Source: Paenibacillus abyssi
GTDB lineage: Bacteria; Bacillota; Bacilli; Paenibacillales; Paenibacillaceae
NCBI RefSeq assembly: GCF_014640295.1
Contig: NZ_BMGR01000009.1
Location: forward strand, 1-64,000
Direction of reading: 5' to 3'
DNA: 64,000 nt
In this document: piece by piece, positions 25,330 through 32,668 of the stretch
Layout: each line of letters begins with the position of its first letter
How positions within the stretch are numbered: the stretch's first letter is position 1
The notes under the pieces: generated by a model
Database searches by the model: none
What the model was told of the DNA's origin: nothing
The model's input: only the letters and a program-made list of their open reading frames with translations
Program-made: the position numbers and the translations under genes

Positions 25330-25373
25330 AAACAGCCCCCAGACACACTGTTTGTGAGCGAAGGGCTGTTTTT
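25330..25373 (+). terminator. Terminator after MBL hydrolase
   Basis: AAACAGCCC and GGGCTGTTT pair across a 24-base loop and are followed by TTC. It begins right after the stop codon. Confidence 0.7.
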
Positions 25374-25430
25374 CATCCCATTCATTAGGTATAGGCTTGG
25401 TATAACGCGCCATAATAAGCACAGGAGGCG

Positions 25431-25679
25431 ATGATGATGAATGAACAACAAAATCAGCAGGAGCAGGTCGTCGCAGTTAGAAAAAACGGTGATGGCGACA
25501 TAGTCGAGCTGCAGCTCACCTCGGGGAAGGTCGTCGATTATAAAACCGCTCAAACGATGGTGAAGAACAACCAGATCCAAAACTTGAATGTATTCAGGGG
25601 ACGCGACGGCGATGAACATCTCAGGTCCGATCCGGATGGAAGAGTCGATAACAATCTCGATAACCTGCCCACTTTCTAG
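25431..25679 (+). CDS. DUF3892 domain protein
   Basis: An 82-residue protein with the compact DUF3892 fold: VVAVRKNGDGDIVELQLTSGKVVDYKTAQTMVKNNQIQNLNVFRGRDGDEHLRSDPDG. Such proteins are small, of unknown function and common in Bacillales. Three ATG codons in tandem start the gene after AGGAGGCG; the third, at 25437, has the best spacing, so the product may be two residues shorter. It is monocistronic and followed by a terminator. Confidence 0.8.
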   Translation: MMMNEQQNQQEQVVAVRKNGDGDIVELQLTSGKVVDYKTAQTMVKNNQIQNLNVFRGRDGDEHLRSDPDGRVDNNLDNLPTF

Positions 25680-25709
25680 TGTCGGTATCGGCTTATTGAA
25701 AAAACAAAT

Positions 25710-25750
25710 AAAGCAAGCATGCCCCATGAGGGTCTGCTTGCTTTGTTTGT
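25710..25750. terminator. Bidirectional terminator between DUF3892 and CDGSH genes
   Basis: AAAGCAAGCA and TGCTTGCTTT form a 10-bp stem, with CCC/GGG in the loop, followed by GTTTGTTT. Confidence 0.75.
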
Positions 25751-25767
25751 TTAGCCTGCTGCTGCGC

Positions 25768-25962
25768 TTATGCCCGTACCGCACTTTCAAATTTATCTTT
25801 GTGGGCACCGGTACAGAATGGCTTGTTCGTGGAAAGGCCGCAGCGGCAAAGGTATGTAGCTTGCTTTGTGTCGATTTTCTTTCCTTCGCCATCAAGCAAT
25901 TCAATTTCACCGTTAACAATCAAAGGTCCATGATCAGAAATCGTAATTTTAACGTCTGACAT
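25768..25962 (-). CDS. CDGSH iron-sulfur domain protein
   Basis: A 64-residue protein with the CDGSH-type 2Fe-2S signature. The cluster ligands are visible as CRCGLSTNKPFCTGAH, with three Cys and one His in the CxC...PxCxxxH spacing; the usual CDGSH itself reads CTGAH here. Bacterial members bind a redox-active cluster, but partners are mostly unknown. ATG at 25962 follows AGGAGGTGATAAA. It lies just downstream of the catE-like gene on the same strand, about 50 bp apart, and may be co-transcribed. Confidence 0.85.
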   Translation of the reverse strand: MSDVKITISDHGPLIVNGEIELLDGEGKKIDTKQATYLCRCGLSTNKPFCTGAHKDKFESAVRA

Positions 25963-26013
25963 TTTATCACCTCCTTCATGTCGTAATGAATGAGCCGCTG
26001 TTTTTCTTTTCTT

Positions 26014-26871
26014 TTATTTTGTTGTCAGCTTCAATTGAATGCCGGAAGGATCTTTTACAAACCAAGCCCCGGCCTCTTCCTCAGCCGATATTCCGGCATT
26101 GCGCAATTGGCCAACTACGTTGTCCAGTTCTTCTTGATCAGGTACAACGATTGTGTAGTAAGCCAAACCGGTTCCGTTCACTGGCGGCATTGGAGCCCCG
26201 TTGCCCGCCCATATATTTAGTCCAAGATGATGATGGTACCCTCCCGCGGAAATAAACAGGGCACCCATCCGACTCATATAATTCGCCGTTATATCAAAAC
26301 CTAATACGTCGCAATAAAATTGTTTCGACTTTTGAAGATCGCTAACATGGACATGAACGTGCCCCATCGTTGTTCCTGCCGGCAAACCTGTCCATGCTTC
26401 ACCCTTCGCTTCTTCCAGCAAACCTTCCCAATCGATGGGATCCGTAGCCATATTGTAATTGCCTTTTTCATCACGTGTCCACGTTTCCCGAGGGCGATCC
26501 CGATAAATCTCAATGCCATTGTGATCCGGATCTGAGATATATAATGCTTCACTCACTAGATGATCTGCCTGCCCGATATGAATGCCGGACTCGATAAGAT
26601 TCCGCAGTGAAAGACCTAAATCTTTTCTTGTAGGCAGTAAAATCGCAAAATGATAGAGTCCGCTTGCAGATCTTGGAGGCACAACGACGGCGCCGGGAAT
26701 CTCCTCAAGCACCAATAGCGCGTTTTTCCCATCCGCTGTCAGTTCAGCTGTTTTTGCTTCTTGGTTCAACATTTTAAGTCCAACAACCTCTTGATAAAAC
26801 TTAATCGAACGTTCCAGATTGCTTACCTTTAATTTCACTTCACCAAGTTCGATATCGGAGATATGAGTCAT
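26014..26871 (-). CDS. catE: Catechol 2,3-dioxygenase-like VOC protein (CatE-like)
   Basis: A 285-residue protein with two vicinal-oxygen-chelate modules, matching Bacillus CatE in length and order. CatE opens catechol rings and so detoxifies catechols formed under quinone stress. Module 1 has VKLKVSNLERSIKFYQEVVGLKM and YISDPDHNGIEIYRDRP; module 2 has MGHVHVHVSDLQKSKQFYCDVLGF with the metal His, HHHLGLNIWAG with the second His, and KDPSGIQLKL, whose usual final Glu ligand (GxxxE) is replaced by GIQ, as in some members. It is divergent from an HxlR-type regulator, as catDE-related genes are in Bacillus. Substrate is inferred. Confidence 0.75.
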   Translation of the reverse strand: MTHISDIELGEVKLKVSNLERSIKFYQEVVGLKMLNQEAKTAELTADGKNALLVLEEIPGAVVVPPRSASGLYHFAILLPTRKDLGLSLRNLIESGIHIGQADHLVSEALYISDPDHNGIEIYRDRPRETWTRDEKGNYNMATDPIDWEGLLEEAKGEAWTGLPAGTTMGHVHVHVSDLQKSKQFYCDVLGFDITANYMSRMGALFISAGGYHHHLGLNIWAGNGAPMPPVNGTGLAYYTIVVPDQEELDNVVGQLRNAGISAEEEAGAWFVKDPSGIQLKLTTK

Positions 26872-26899
26872 TCTTTTGCACCACCATTTACTTTGATAC

Positions 26900-26912
26900 T
26901 TACTTTTCGTAA
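26900..26912. promoter_or_regulatory. Inverted repeat, possible HxlR operator
   Basis: TTAC-TTTTC-GTAA lies in the 142-bp gap between catE-like and the HxlR gene, about 30 bp upstream of the catE-like start. Short dyads of this kind are typical of quinone-sensing HxlR regulators, but the exact match to a known operator is not established. Confidence 0.35.
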
Positions 26913-27013
26913 CTAAATGTATAATAATAATTATATTTTGTCAAGTGTGTTAATTAATCTTTGTAACTTTCAGACGATTAAGCTATAATAGATGTACAGC
27001 GAGGTGATTTAAA

Positions 27014-27343
27014 GTGGAACAAATTACATTGTGCCCTAGAGTTGAGAAGGGAATACAAATACTCAGCAAACGTTGGGCGATATTGGTTATTTATCGGCTT
27101 CTTTCAGGCCCGCAGCGTTTTTGCACCATTGAAGCTGCGCTTCCGATCAGCGGAAGGCTATTGTCAGAGAGGTTAAAGGAATTGGAACAAGAGGGCATCG
27201 TCAACCGCAAGGTATATCCGGAAACTCCCGTTCGCATAGAATATTCTTTAACTGAGAAAGGCCGGGCGCTTGAACCTGTAGTCCGGGAAATAGAAAGCTG
27301 GTCGAGCGCTTGGGTGCTGCCGGAAGAGAAAGTGGAAGCTTAA
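27014..27343 (+). CDS. HxlR-family winged-helix regulator
   Basis: A 109-residue HxlR (DUF24) regulator. The family signature is CPRVEKGIQILSKRWAILVIYRLLSGPQRF at the N terminus, with a lone cysteine near residue 8 that in YodB- and CatR-type proteins senses quinones and diamide. It continues with ISGRLLSERLKELEQEGIVNRKVYPETPVRIEYSLTEKG, the winged helix. The start is GTG or ATG-equivalent at 27014 behind GCGAGGTGATTTAAA. Divergence from the catE-like gene suggests it represses that gene until catechols or quinones appear; this is by analogy with Bacillus. Confidence 0.85.
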   Translation: MEQITLCPRVEKGIQILSKRWAILVIYRLLSGPQRFCTIEAALPISGRLLSERLKELEQEGIVNRKVYPETPVRIEYSLTEKGRALEPVVREIESWSSAWVLPEEKVEA

Positions 27344-27348
27344 CGGGG

Positions 27349-27400
27349 TTAACAAAAAATCATTACGATCTCCGTGGAGAACGTAATGATTTTTTGTTAA
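27349..27400. terminator. Long bidirectional terminator
   Basis: A perfect 19-bp stem TTAACAAAAAATCATTACG with its complement, loop ATCTCCGTGGAGAA that itself can pair, and T runs on both strands. It sits between the HxlR gene and the convergent lipoprotein gene. Confidence 0.9.
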
Positions 27401-27627
27401 GGGTTGAAATCCGGCAATTCGCGATGCCTCTGACTGTCAGAACGCTCTAACGGCGTCGATACAGCACGACTGTATACTTCTTCTACAACTGAGCTCGGAT
27501 AAACATCCTGGCGCACAGATACAGCTTCACTCTGCTCCATTGACATCGATCCGGAGGTTGAATAATGAGTGCATGCTCCTATCGTTATAAGCAGAAGAAG
27601 CGGTATGACCAGCCATTTTGAATACAT
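27397..27627 (-). CDS. Small lipoprotein
   Basis: A 76-residue protein with a lipoprotein signal peptide: MYSKWLVIPLLLLITIGAC, where IGAC is the lipobox and the cysteine is residue 19. The mature part is short, polar and without a recognised domain (ending SQRHRELPDFNP). The ATG at 27627 follows GGAGTGAACGAAAC. An upstream in-frame ATG would place a charged stretch before the signal and is rejected. It is probably anchored on the outer face of the membrane; function unknown. Confidence 0.7.
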   Translation of the reverse strand: MYSKWLVIPLLLLITIGACTHYSTSGSMSMEQSEAVSVRQDVYPSSVVEEVYSRAVSTPLERSDSQRHRELPDFNP

Positions 27628-27705
27628 GTTTCGTTCACTCCTACCTGGCTTCTTGCAAGCATGATTAGGAGTATTATGTTCATTATGAGGCGATTTCAAA
27701 CCCGT

Positions 27706-27873
27706 TTATTTTTTAGGCGTTTCTTTTATCTCTTCCTGCTGCTGATGCCAGAGAAACTTCCGATCATAGGACATGGAATCCATGATAACCATACGGGCAA
27801 CACAAACAATGACAATCGCGATAATACCGAATAAGCCGACCAGCCATACCCCGAGCAAAGCATACTCTTTCAC
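27706..27873 (-). CDS. Small single-pass membrane protein
   Basis: A 55-residue protein translated from a GTG at 27873 behind GGGAGGAAACCAATC. The first 30 residues form one hydrophobic helix (YALLGVWLVGLFGIIAIVIV), followed by a charged cytosolic tail ending QQQEEIKETPKK. No family is recognised. The strong ribosome-binding site and the clean membrane-plus-tail architecture argue that it is real. It lies upstream of the small lipoprotein gene on the same strand, with 78 bp between them. Confidence 0.6.
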   Translation of the reverse strand: MKEYALLGVWLVGLFGIIAIVIVCVARMVIMDSMSYDRKFLWHQQQEEIKETPKK

Positions 27874-28013
27874 GATTGGTTTCCTCCCTTGGGCAAAACC
27901 GCTTTCTTATACTTATGAAAGCGAAAAGCAAAAAAGTCGCTTTCCCGCATAACTTTCTGCGTGCAGTCCATACTACATTACGTGCCCGAAATTATTCTCC
28001 AGGAGGACATACC

Positions 28014-28199
28014 ATGCCTGAGCAGCTTGAAAGCAGCTATGATTGCGCCAATGCTTCAAACGATCTGCATCAACTGAACGAGTCGTTGAGAGAGCTGAGA
28101 TCGACCGGTGAGCTTTCTCAAGAGCAGCAGCAGCAAGTGAATCGCCTCGAAAATCAAATTCACTTTATTAAAAATAAATGTGACATCAACAATGGTTAA
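28014..28199 (+). CDS. Small helical hypothetical protein
   Basis: A 61-residue acidic, helical protein beginning MPEQLESSYDCANASNDLHQ and ending IHFIKNKCDINNG, with two cysteines. The start at 28014 is set by AGGAGGACATACC directly upstream; a longer in-frame version from 27876 has no such site. A strong terminator follows. It resembles short coiled-coil proteins of Paenibacillaceae but I cannot name a family. Confidence 0.6.
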   Translation: MPEQLESSYDCANASNDLHQLNESLRELRSTGELSQEQQQQVNRLENQIHFIKNKCDINNG

Positions 28200-28206
28200 G
28201 AGCTCT

Positions 28207-28245
28207 AACGCATCCGGCCCCTCTCCTGCCGTGATGCGTTTTTTT
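28207..28245 (+). terminator. Rho-independent terminator
   Basis: AACGCATC and GATGCGTT pair, followed by seven T. It ends the small gene before the tRNA-Val promoter. Confidence 0.85.
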
Positions 28246-28272
28246 GGACGCTAAAAAAATTCAAAAAAACAG

Positions 28273-28301
28273 TTGACTCCGTTCTCTAAACTTGATATAT
28301 T
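28273..28301 (+). promoter_or_regulatory. Sigma-A promoter of tRNA-Val
   Basis: TTGACT and TATATT are separated by 17 bp, and the tRNA begins 20 bp after the -10 box. This is a near-consensus vegetative promoter. Confidence 0.8.
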
Positions 28302-28321
28302 ATTACTTGTCGCTACGACGT

Positions 28322-28397
28322 GATCTGTTAGCTCAGCTGGGAGAGCACCATCTTGACAGGGTGGGGGTCAGTGGTTCGAGCCCACTACAGATCACCA
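28322..28397 (+). tRNA. tRNA-Val (GAC)
   Basis: A complete 76-nt tRNA including encoded CCA. The acceptor stem GATCTGT pairs with ACAGATC, the D arm is GCTC...GAGC, the anticodon stem CCATC/GGTGG encloses the loop TTGACAG with anticodon GAC, and the T stem AGTGG/CCACT encloses TTCGAGC. Its 3' part from the anticodon stem onward is duplicated at 36737, marking it as the integration site of the neighbouring element. Confidence 0.95.
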
Positions 28398-28419
28398 TAC
28401 ATAAACGTTCAGAACCCTT
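28348..28419 (+). repeat. Attachment-site direct repeat, left copy (attL)
   Basis: This 72-bp sequence is identical to 36737-36808. It covers the 3' two thirds of the tRNA-Val gene and 22 bp beyond it, up to the left arm of the downstream terminator hairpin. Confidence 0.93.
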
Positions 28420-28441
28420 ACGGTGTAAGGGTTCTTTTTAT
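28411..28441 (+). terminator. Terminator of tRNA-Val, right arm from the element
   Basis: AGAACCCTTAC and GTAAGGGTTCT pair around GGT, followed by TTTTA. The left arm belongs to the 72-bp repeat; the right arm differs from that at attR, so it was supplied by the inserted element. Confidence 0.8.
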
Positions 28442-28486
28442 TTTAAATTACTTACCAATTCCAATCTCCCTGCTTCTGATTAAATA

Positions 28487-28510
28487 TTTGGTCACATAAT
28501 GGTCACACCA
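28487..28510 (+). repeat. Paired TGGTCACA repeats, likely recombinase arm sites
   Basis: TTGGTCACA and TGGTCACAC occur in tandem with 3 bp between them, 69 bp inside attL. The same pair occurs near attR at 36604-36630. They resemble arm-type binding sites for the N-terminal domain of a tyrosine recombinase. Confidence 0.55.
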
Positions 28511-28649
28511 ACGTTTTTGCTGACTTCAACTGTCTAGAAGATTTACTTACTCTATACGCTACCGAATGCTTACATAATTTTCTTTTCTATTCGTATAGTC
28601 GGATGTATATTGTATATTGGCAGCTAACTAAAGAAATGGAGGAACATCT

Positions 28650-29288
28650 ATGACCAACCAGCTATATTTAATAATCGCGCTTATTTTCGTTATCGCTGTA
28701 GCAGTGATTCTGCTCCCTCGCCTGAAGCGTAGCAGACAAACAATCTTTACAGAAGATATTTACTCCATCGACTTACATAAGATTGATATCACCGACATAG
28801 ACAAGATGTCAGATGGACACGATTTTGAAATTTACTTATTTAGATTGTTTCAAGCTCTCAGATATAAGGCATATAAGACCGTTGGTTCGCGGGATTTTGG
28901 AGCAGACCTGGTGTTTCATGATAGCGATGGGGACCGCACAGTCGTTCAAGCTAAAAGATACTCATTAGATAACCCGGTAGGTCTAGGTGGTGTTCAAGAG
29001 GTATTCTCCTCTATGCGATACTACAAGGCAAAGAAGTCCGTATTAATAACCAGTTCGAGTTTTACCGAGGCATGTGAAACTCTAGCCGGTATTAATCATG
29101 TAAAATTAATTGATCGAAAAGATTTGATTGCAATCATAAACGATTTCAAACAGGGTAAGATTGACCAGGCAAAAGCCTTTATTGAGTCAGAACCCCACAT
29201 GATTTTAACTCCGTGGACAGAGTTATTGGAGACAGCACAAGACATAAAACGTGACTATAAAGTGGAAAAAAGAATTAAGCAGTCTTGA
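28650..29288 (+). CDS. Membrane-anchored Mrr-like restriction endonuclease
   Basis: A 212-residue protein with an N-terminal membrane helix (LYLIIALIFVIAVAVILLP) and a cytosolic Mrr_cat-type PD-(D/E)xK domain at about residues 50-170. The catalytic pieces are GHDFEIYLFRLFQALRY, GSRDFGADLVF with the key Asp, and TVVQAKRYS with the Q-x-K pair; the Mrr-like VQEVFSSMRYYKAKKSVLITSSSFT follows. Related proteins cut modified DNA or act in phage defence. ATG at 28650 follows GGAGGAACATCT. It lies alone on the plus strand between attL and the recombinase, a place where elements often carry cargo. Confidence 0.8.
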   Translation: MTNQLYLIIALIFVIAVAVILLPRLKRSRQTIFTEDIYSIDLHKIDITDIDKMSDGHDFEIYLFRLFQALRYKAYKTVGSRDFGADLVFHDSDGDRTVVQAKRYSLDNPVGLGGVQEVFSSMRYYKAKKSVLITSSSFTEACETLAGINHVKLIDRKDLIAIINDFKQGKIDQAKAFIESEPHMILTPWTELLETAQDIKRDYKVEKRIKQS

Positions 29289-29353
29289 GCTAGTTAAACT
29301 TGAAAAACCGCGACCACTAATAGGGTTGCGGTTTTTTTGATCTTGTTACGATT

Positions 29354-30472
29354 TCAATATTTGCGAACTTCTCCCAGTACCAAGTCAGCTAAATTGTCAG
29401 CTGCCTCCTTCTGCATGTTCGGCATTAAGTGCGAGTATATATCCATTGTTAACTGGGTGGATGAATGCCCTAACCGTTCGGAAACGATTTTAGGATGTAC
29501 GTTCTGTTTCAATAACAACGAAGCATGGGTGTGCCTTAAATCATGAAATGTTATTTTGCGTACCTCTGCTCTTTCAAGTAAAAGCTTATATTCCCTCATA
29601 AGGTTTCTGGGGATCAGTTGATTACCTGTACTCGTGCTAACGACCAATCCTTTATCGGTATATACTCCCTTCGAAAGACGTTTTTCGTTTTCAATGATAC
29701 GTGACTGCCTGCGTAGGTACTCAATTGTTTGGGCATCCACCGTAACCGAGCGAACACCTAATGCCGTTTTAGCACCAGATTTAAGTTCTTTCCCGTCATG
29801 GCTAAGAGTCTGTCGAATATAAATCTTCCTACTTTCATAATCAACATCTTGCCAACGTAAGCCCAGTATCTCACCTTGACGCATACCCGCCATAATGGCT
29901 AGATGAAACGCTAAATAATATCTGCTCTTTTGAGCAACTTCCAAAAAACGTTGAATTTCATAGATCTCCCAAACTTGGAGCTCCTTCCTCCTTACCTTAG
30001 GCTTGTCGACTAATGCCGCGACATTCTTAGTGATAAGCTGCATCTTCTCTGCCTTATTTAAGGCGGTATTTATAATATTAAATGTCCGCTTGATTGTAGA
30101 TGACGCCAATCCTCTTTCATATAAACTCGTAGTTAACTTCTGAATGTCTAATGCCGTTAATTTAGATAATGGAATTTCACCTATCAGAGGGATAATGTGA
30201 TTCTTTATTGATGTGATATGATTTTTAGCAGTCTCCCTCCCAATAGAATGTTGTTTATCGTTCATCCACTCAATTAAATAGTCAGAAACACTTAACTTCG
30301 ATGGTTTGACATAAGTACCGCTGTTTAAAGCGCTCTGAGCCTCTACAAGGGCTTTCTGAGCGTCCTTCTTTGTCTTGAATCCCCTTTTTTTGATCTGTTT
30401 CCTCTTACCGTTCTCGGTGTGTTCTAACACATAGTACCAAGTATTCCCTTCTTTTCTTAACGATCCTGCCAT
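29354..30472 (-). CDS. int: Site-specific tyrosine recombinase (integrase)
   Basis: The enzyme that inserts and excises the element at tRNA-Val. The 372 residues have the usual three parts: an N-terminal arm-binding strand region (GNTWYYVLEHTENGKRKQIKKRGF), a SAM-like core-binding domain (about residues 60-150), and a catalytic domain. Active-site residues are visible: Arg in AIMAGMRQGEILGLRW (198), the box-II HDLRHTHASLLL, and LGHSSTQLTMDIYSHL with the nucleophilic tyrosine near 345. ATG at 30472 follows AAGGAGATGTC. The excisionase-like gene ends ten bases upstream, so the two are one transcript. Confidence 0.93.
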   Translation of the reverse strand: MAGSLRKEGNTWYYVLEHTENGKRKQIKKRGFKTKKDAQKALVEAQSALNSGTYVKPSKLSVSDYLIEWMNDKQHSIGRETAKNHITSIKNHIIPLIGEIPLSKLTALDIQKLTTSLYERGLASSTIKRTFNIINTALNKAEKMQLITKNVAALVDKPKVRRKELQVWEIYEIQRFLEVAQKSRYYLAFHLAIMAGMRQGEILGLRWQDVDYESRKIYIRQTLSHDGKELKSGAKTALGVRSVTVDAQTIEYLRRQSRIIENEKRLSKGVYTDKGLVVSTSTGNQLIPRNLMREYKLLLERAEVRKITFHDLRHTHASLLLKQNVHPKIVSERLGHSSTQLTMDIYSHLMPNMQKEAADNLADLVLGEVRKY

Positions 30473-30481
30473 GACATCTCC

Positions 30482-30682
30482 TTATGCGTGTTCCATCAGA
30501 ATATTACTTCCGGTAAGCCAAGACACAAACACGTCTTTTGCAATTTTGATTCTCTTTCCGGCACGAACCACATGAAACTGGCCGGAATTGACAAGTTCAT
30601 ATGCTTGCCGTCTGCCAATGCCTAGTACTGTTTGAATATGGGTAACATCTAATACGGGTGGAAGCGTTTCTAAGTTGGTCAT
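30482..30682 (-). CDS. Excisionase-like helix-turn-helix protein
   Basis: A 66-residue MerR-like/excisionase-type DNA-binding protein: VLDVTHIQTVLGIGRRQAYELVNSGQFHVVRAGKRIKIAKDVFVSWL is a winged helix of the HTH_17 type found in Xis proteins. It would bind near the arm repeats and push the integrase toward excision. The start at 30682 is preferred because GAGAAGGGGATTTTAT precedes it; an earlier in-frame ATG at 30733 overlaps the upstream gene. It is immediately upstream of int. Confidence 0.8.
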   Translation of the reverse strand: MTNLETLPPVLDVTHIQTVLGIGRRQAYELVNSGQFHVVRAGKRIKIAKDVFVSWLTGSNILMEHA

Positions 30683-30698
30683 ATAAAATCCCCTTCTC

Positions 30699-31043
30699 CT
30701 ATTTAATGTATTCTCGAAATTCTTCTTCATCATAAAATTCCGGTTCGAAAATATACCCCATAAAGTACCGGGTCACATCAATATCTTCGTTTTGCCTCAA
30801 ATGATGTAAGCCGCTTTTGAGCATACATCCGACAGAAGCCATAATCGATAATGCGGTCTTCTCTATAATTCGAATATCATCGCTGTCAGCAAACGAAAAA
30901 TCTATACTCTCAATAATTTCCTTTATCGCAGCGAGCTCCGAATTTATCACTGGGTTTTTTCTCGCGTCTTCGATGATTATCCGCAAATTCTCATGTAAAA
31001 GCTGAACCTCAATCTTTTTAACAACGCCGTCCTTGTTGCTCAT
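30699..31043 (-). CDS. Element-encoded hypothetical protein
   Basis: A 114-residue acidic protein without a recognised domain. It looks helical, with ENLRIIIEDARKNPVINSELAAIKEIIESIDFSFADSDD in the first half and an acidic C-terminal PEFYDEEEFREYIK. Its place between rep and xis, 16 bp from each, suggests a small regulator or replication accessory protein of the element. ATG at 31043 follows GGAGGGATCTAA. No function can be assigned. Confidence 0.6.
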   Translation of the reverse strand: MSNKDGVVKKIEVQLLHENLRIIIEDARKNPVINSELAAIKEIIESIDFSFADSDDIRIIEKTALSIMASVGCMLKSGLHHLRQNEDIDVTRYFMGYIFEPEFYDEEEFREYIK

Positions 31044-31060
31044 TTAGATCCCTCCATTAA

Positions 31061-32164
31061 TTATTTCAATATAAACTTACTTTGGCGATGTAATTTTTCT
31101 GATTCAAACGTCTTAGATTGAGCCCGCATCTTAACATCGAACCATGATTTTAGTACTTCAGAAGTTTCAGAAATCGAATCGTGATCACTTATTGCAGCGA
31201 CCGATAACATTAAACCTGTTGCTTGATCCAAAAGTTGTTTTAGGTTACCTTGCTTGATAACTTCTCGTATTAATGGCGAAGGTACATAGTCAAGATGGGC
31301 TTTCTGGACAATCTTCCATTTTCGTTTTATTTTCCATCTTGAGATGTTATCTGTTGTAGGCCGTCTAATGGAAAGCCAGTCTATTGTTAAATAAGACCAT
31401 AGTTCCTTTTGTTTTAAAATAAATTGTTCATACGTGCTTATGCCTAATTCTTTTATGGCTTTTCTCCGCAATTGAAATTCAACACGCCAAACCTCTTTGC
31501 TGCTATCCCAATTATGTTGTGACCATATCTCATAAAACCACTCTTTACCCGATTTCTGAATCTCTATTGTTTTGTTATATATGCGAGCTAGCATCGGGTC
31601 TCCTCTCCCGATCTGGAAGCCGCTAAATTGTCTACCTGTTGTAAATTCCTGATTCACAAAATATTTCGACTTACTAGTTGCTCGTGTAACGACTCCTTTT
31701 ACATCTTCCTCACGAAAACTGATTTCCTCTGAATCCAAGCAAACATCCACACGCGACAATTTATTCCCTGAGATCAACACATTTAAATTTTTAAACCAAT
31801 CGAGAAATCTTAAGTATGCTTCATCCAGACCATATGACCATAAAAACGAAGATAAGAAACGTACAAATACTGGTGCATTATTTTTGCTCTCATTCTCCAT
31901 AAACGCAATAAGAAAGTCTTTGCATGATAAACGATATGCATAAAGCTTCTGACCGCTTCTATGTACGGTTAACTCTACACCCCCGATTTGAATTGTTGAT
32001 TCGATTCCAGTATGTTGAGCTTGTTCCTTTAAGTCTTTAAATCTGCTCAAGTATGGATCAAGTGCAGCACGGTAATTACTGATTTCTAAGCCAAATTCAA
32101 AAGTGTCTATACCTTTTAAAATCAAGGGTTTGACCCACCTTCTCATGTAATTTGAGCCCAGCAT
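31061..32164 (-). CDS. rep: Rolling-circle-type replication initiation protein (Rep_trans-like)
   Basis: A 367-residue protein resembling replication initiation factors of the Rep_trans type used by pT181-like plasmids and some integrative elements. Supporting segments are LNVLISGNKLSRVDVCLDSE with the conserved R-x-D, FQIGRGDPMLARIYNKTIEI, EVWRVEFQLRRKAIKELGI, and the later SYLTIDWLSIRRPTTDN. The tyrosine nucleophile is likely within the ARIYNKT stretch, but I cannot prove it. The ATG used is at 32164; MRRWV, six codons later, is a possible alternative. The GC-rich hairpin region directly upstream is a natural candidate for its origin. Confidence 0.7.
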   Translation of the reverse strand: MLGSNYMRRWVKPLILKGIDTFEFGLEISNYRAALDPYLSRFKDLKEQAQHTGIESTIQIGGVELTVHRSGQKLYAYRLSCKDFLIAFMENESKNNAPVFVRFLSSFLWSYGLDEAYLRFLDWFKNLNVLISGNKLSRVDVCLDSEEISFREEDVKGVVTRATSKSKYFVNQEFTTGRQFSGFQIGRGDPMLARIYNKTIEIQKSGKEWFYEIWSQHNWDSSKEVWRVEFQLRRKAIKELGISTYEQFILKQKELWSYLTIDWLSIRRPTTDNISRWKIKRKWKIVQKAHLDYVPSPLIREVIKQGNLKQLLDQATGLMLSVAAISDHDSISETSEVLKSWFDVKMRAQSKTFESEKLHRQSKFILK

Positions 32165-32179
32165 GTTATATGGTTGCTG

Positions 32180-32343
32180 GGCTGAGGCGTTAGTCCCGCC
32201 TCAGCCTTGACCTGGAGCCTCTGCAAGCCCTGCCAGTCAGGCATTGCGGCCAGCCTCGGAGAGGCCTGACCGCAAGCCAGCCTCGCATGTCTTGCCTCTC
32301 CAGGTAAAGGCCGGGCCGGTAATCCGCTATCGCTCCTTACCGG
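32180..32343. other. GC-rich hairpin region, candidate replication origin of the element
   Basis: Within the 504-bp gene-free stretch between rep and the repressor, this part is markedly GC-rich against an AT-rich element. It has a 10-bp hairpin GGCTGAGGCG/CGCCTCAGCC (32180-32206), a long imperfect pairing CCTGGAG...CTCCAGG (about 32211-32303), and a CCGGTAA/TTACCGG hairpin (32316-32343). Dense dyads next to rep are typical of a double-strand origin, or of oriT. The rest of the gap (32344-32668) is AT-rich and holds the promoter region of the repressor. Confidence 0.5.
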
Positions 32344-32569
32344 TATCGGCTCCGCTATCTAAGCTTCGCCGAAGTTCATTAATTTTTTTAATGATTTCTT
32401 TTTCTTGCAATGACTGTATAGCACGAGTTTTTGCACATTGTTTTAGATAAGATTCAATATTTTCTAGGAAAATAAAGTGACTAATATAAAACACCTCCCC
32501 ATTAAATGTCGTAAAAAAGGAAATTGATGAATCGTTAATTTATCAACGTAAATTTATGATACCCATCGA

Positions 32570-32606
32570 TGATAAAATAGTCAATATTAAAGTCGTCATT
32601 TTATCA
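32570..32606. promoter_or_regulatory. Inverted repeat, candidate repressor operator
   Basis: TGATAAAAT (32570-32578) and ATTTTATCA (32598-32606) are exact complements with a 19-bp spacer. Related half-sites (TTTATCA) recur at 32540 and nearby. It lies 62 bp upstream of the repressor gene and is a plausible autoregulatory site. Confidence 0.45.
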
Positions 32607-32668
32607 CTTTTATTTATGTTGACTTAGTTTTTAGAGAGTAGTTATTATGTTGAAAGGAGGGGTTTTCA

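Noticed and set aside
25077-25919. A long minus-strand frame of 280 codons
   Set aside because: It runs antisense across the MBL hydrolase and the DUF3892 gene, both of which have motifs and ribosome-binding sites; its own product has no recognisable domain.
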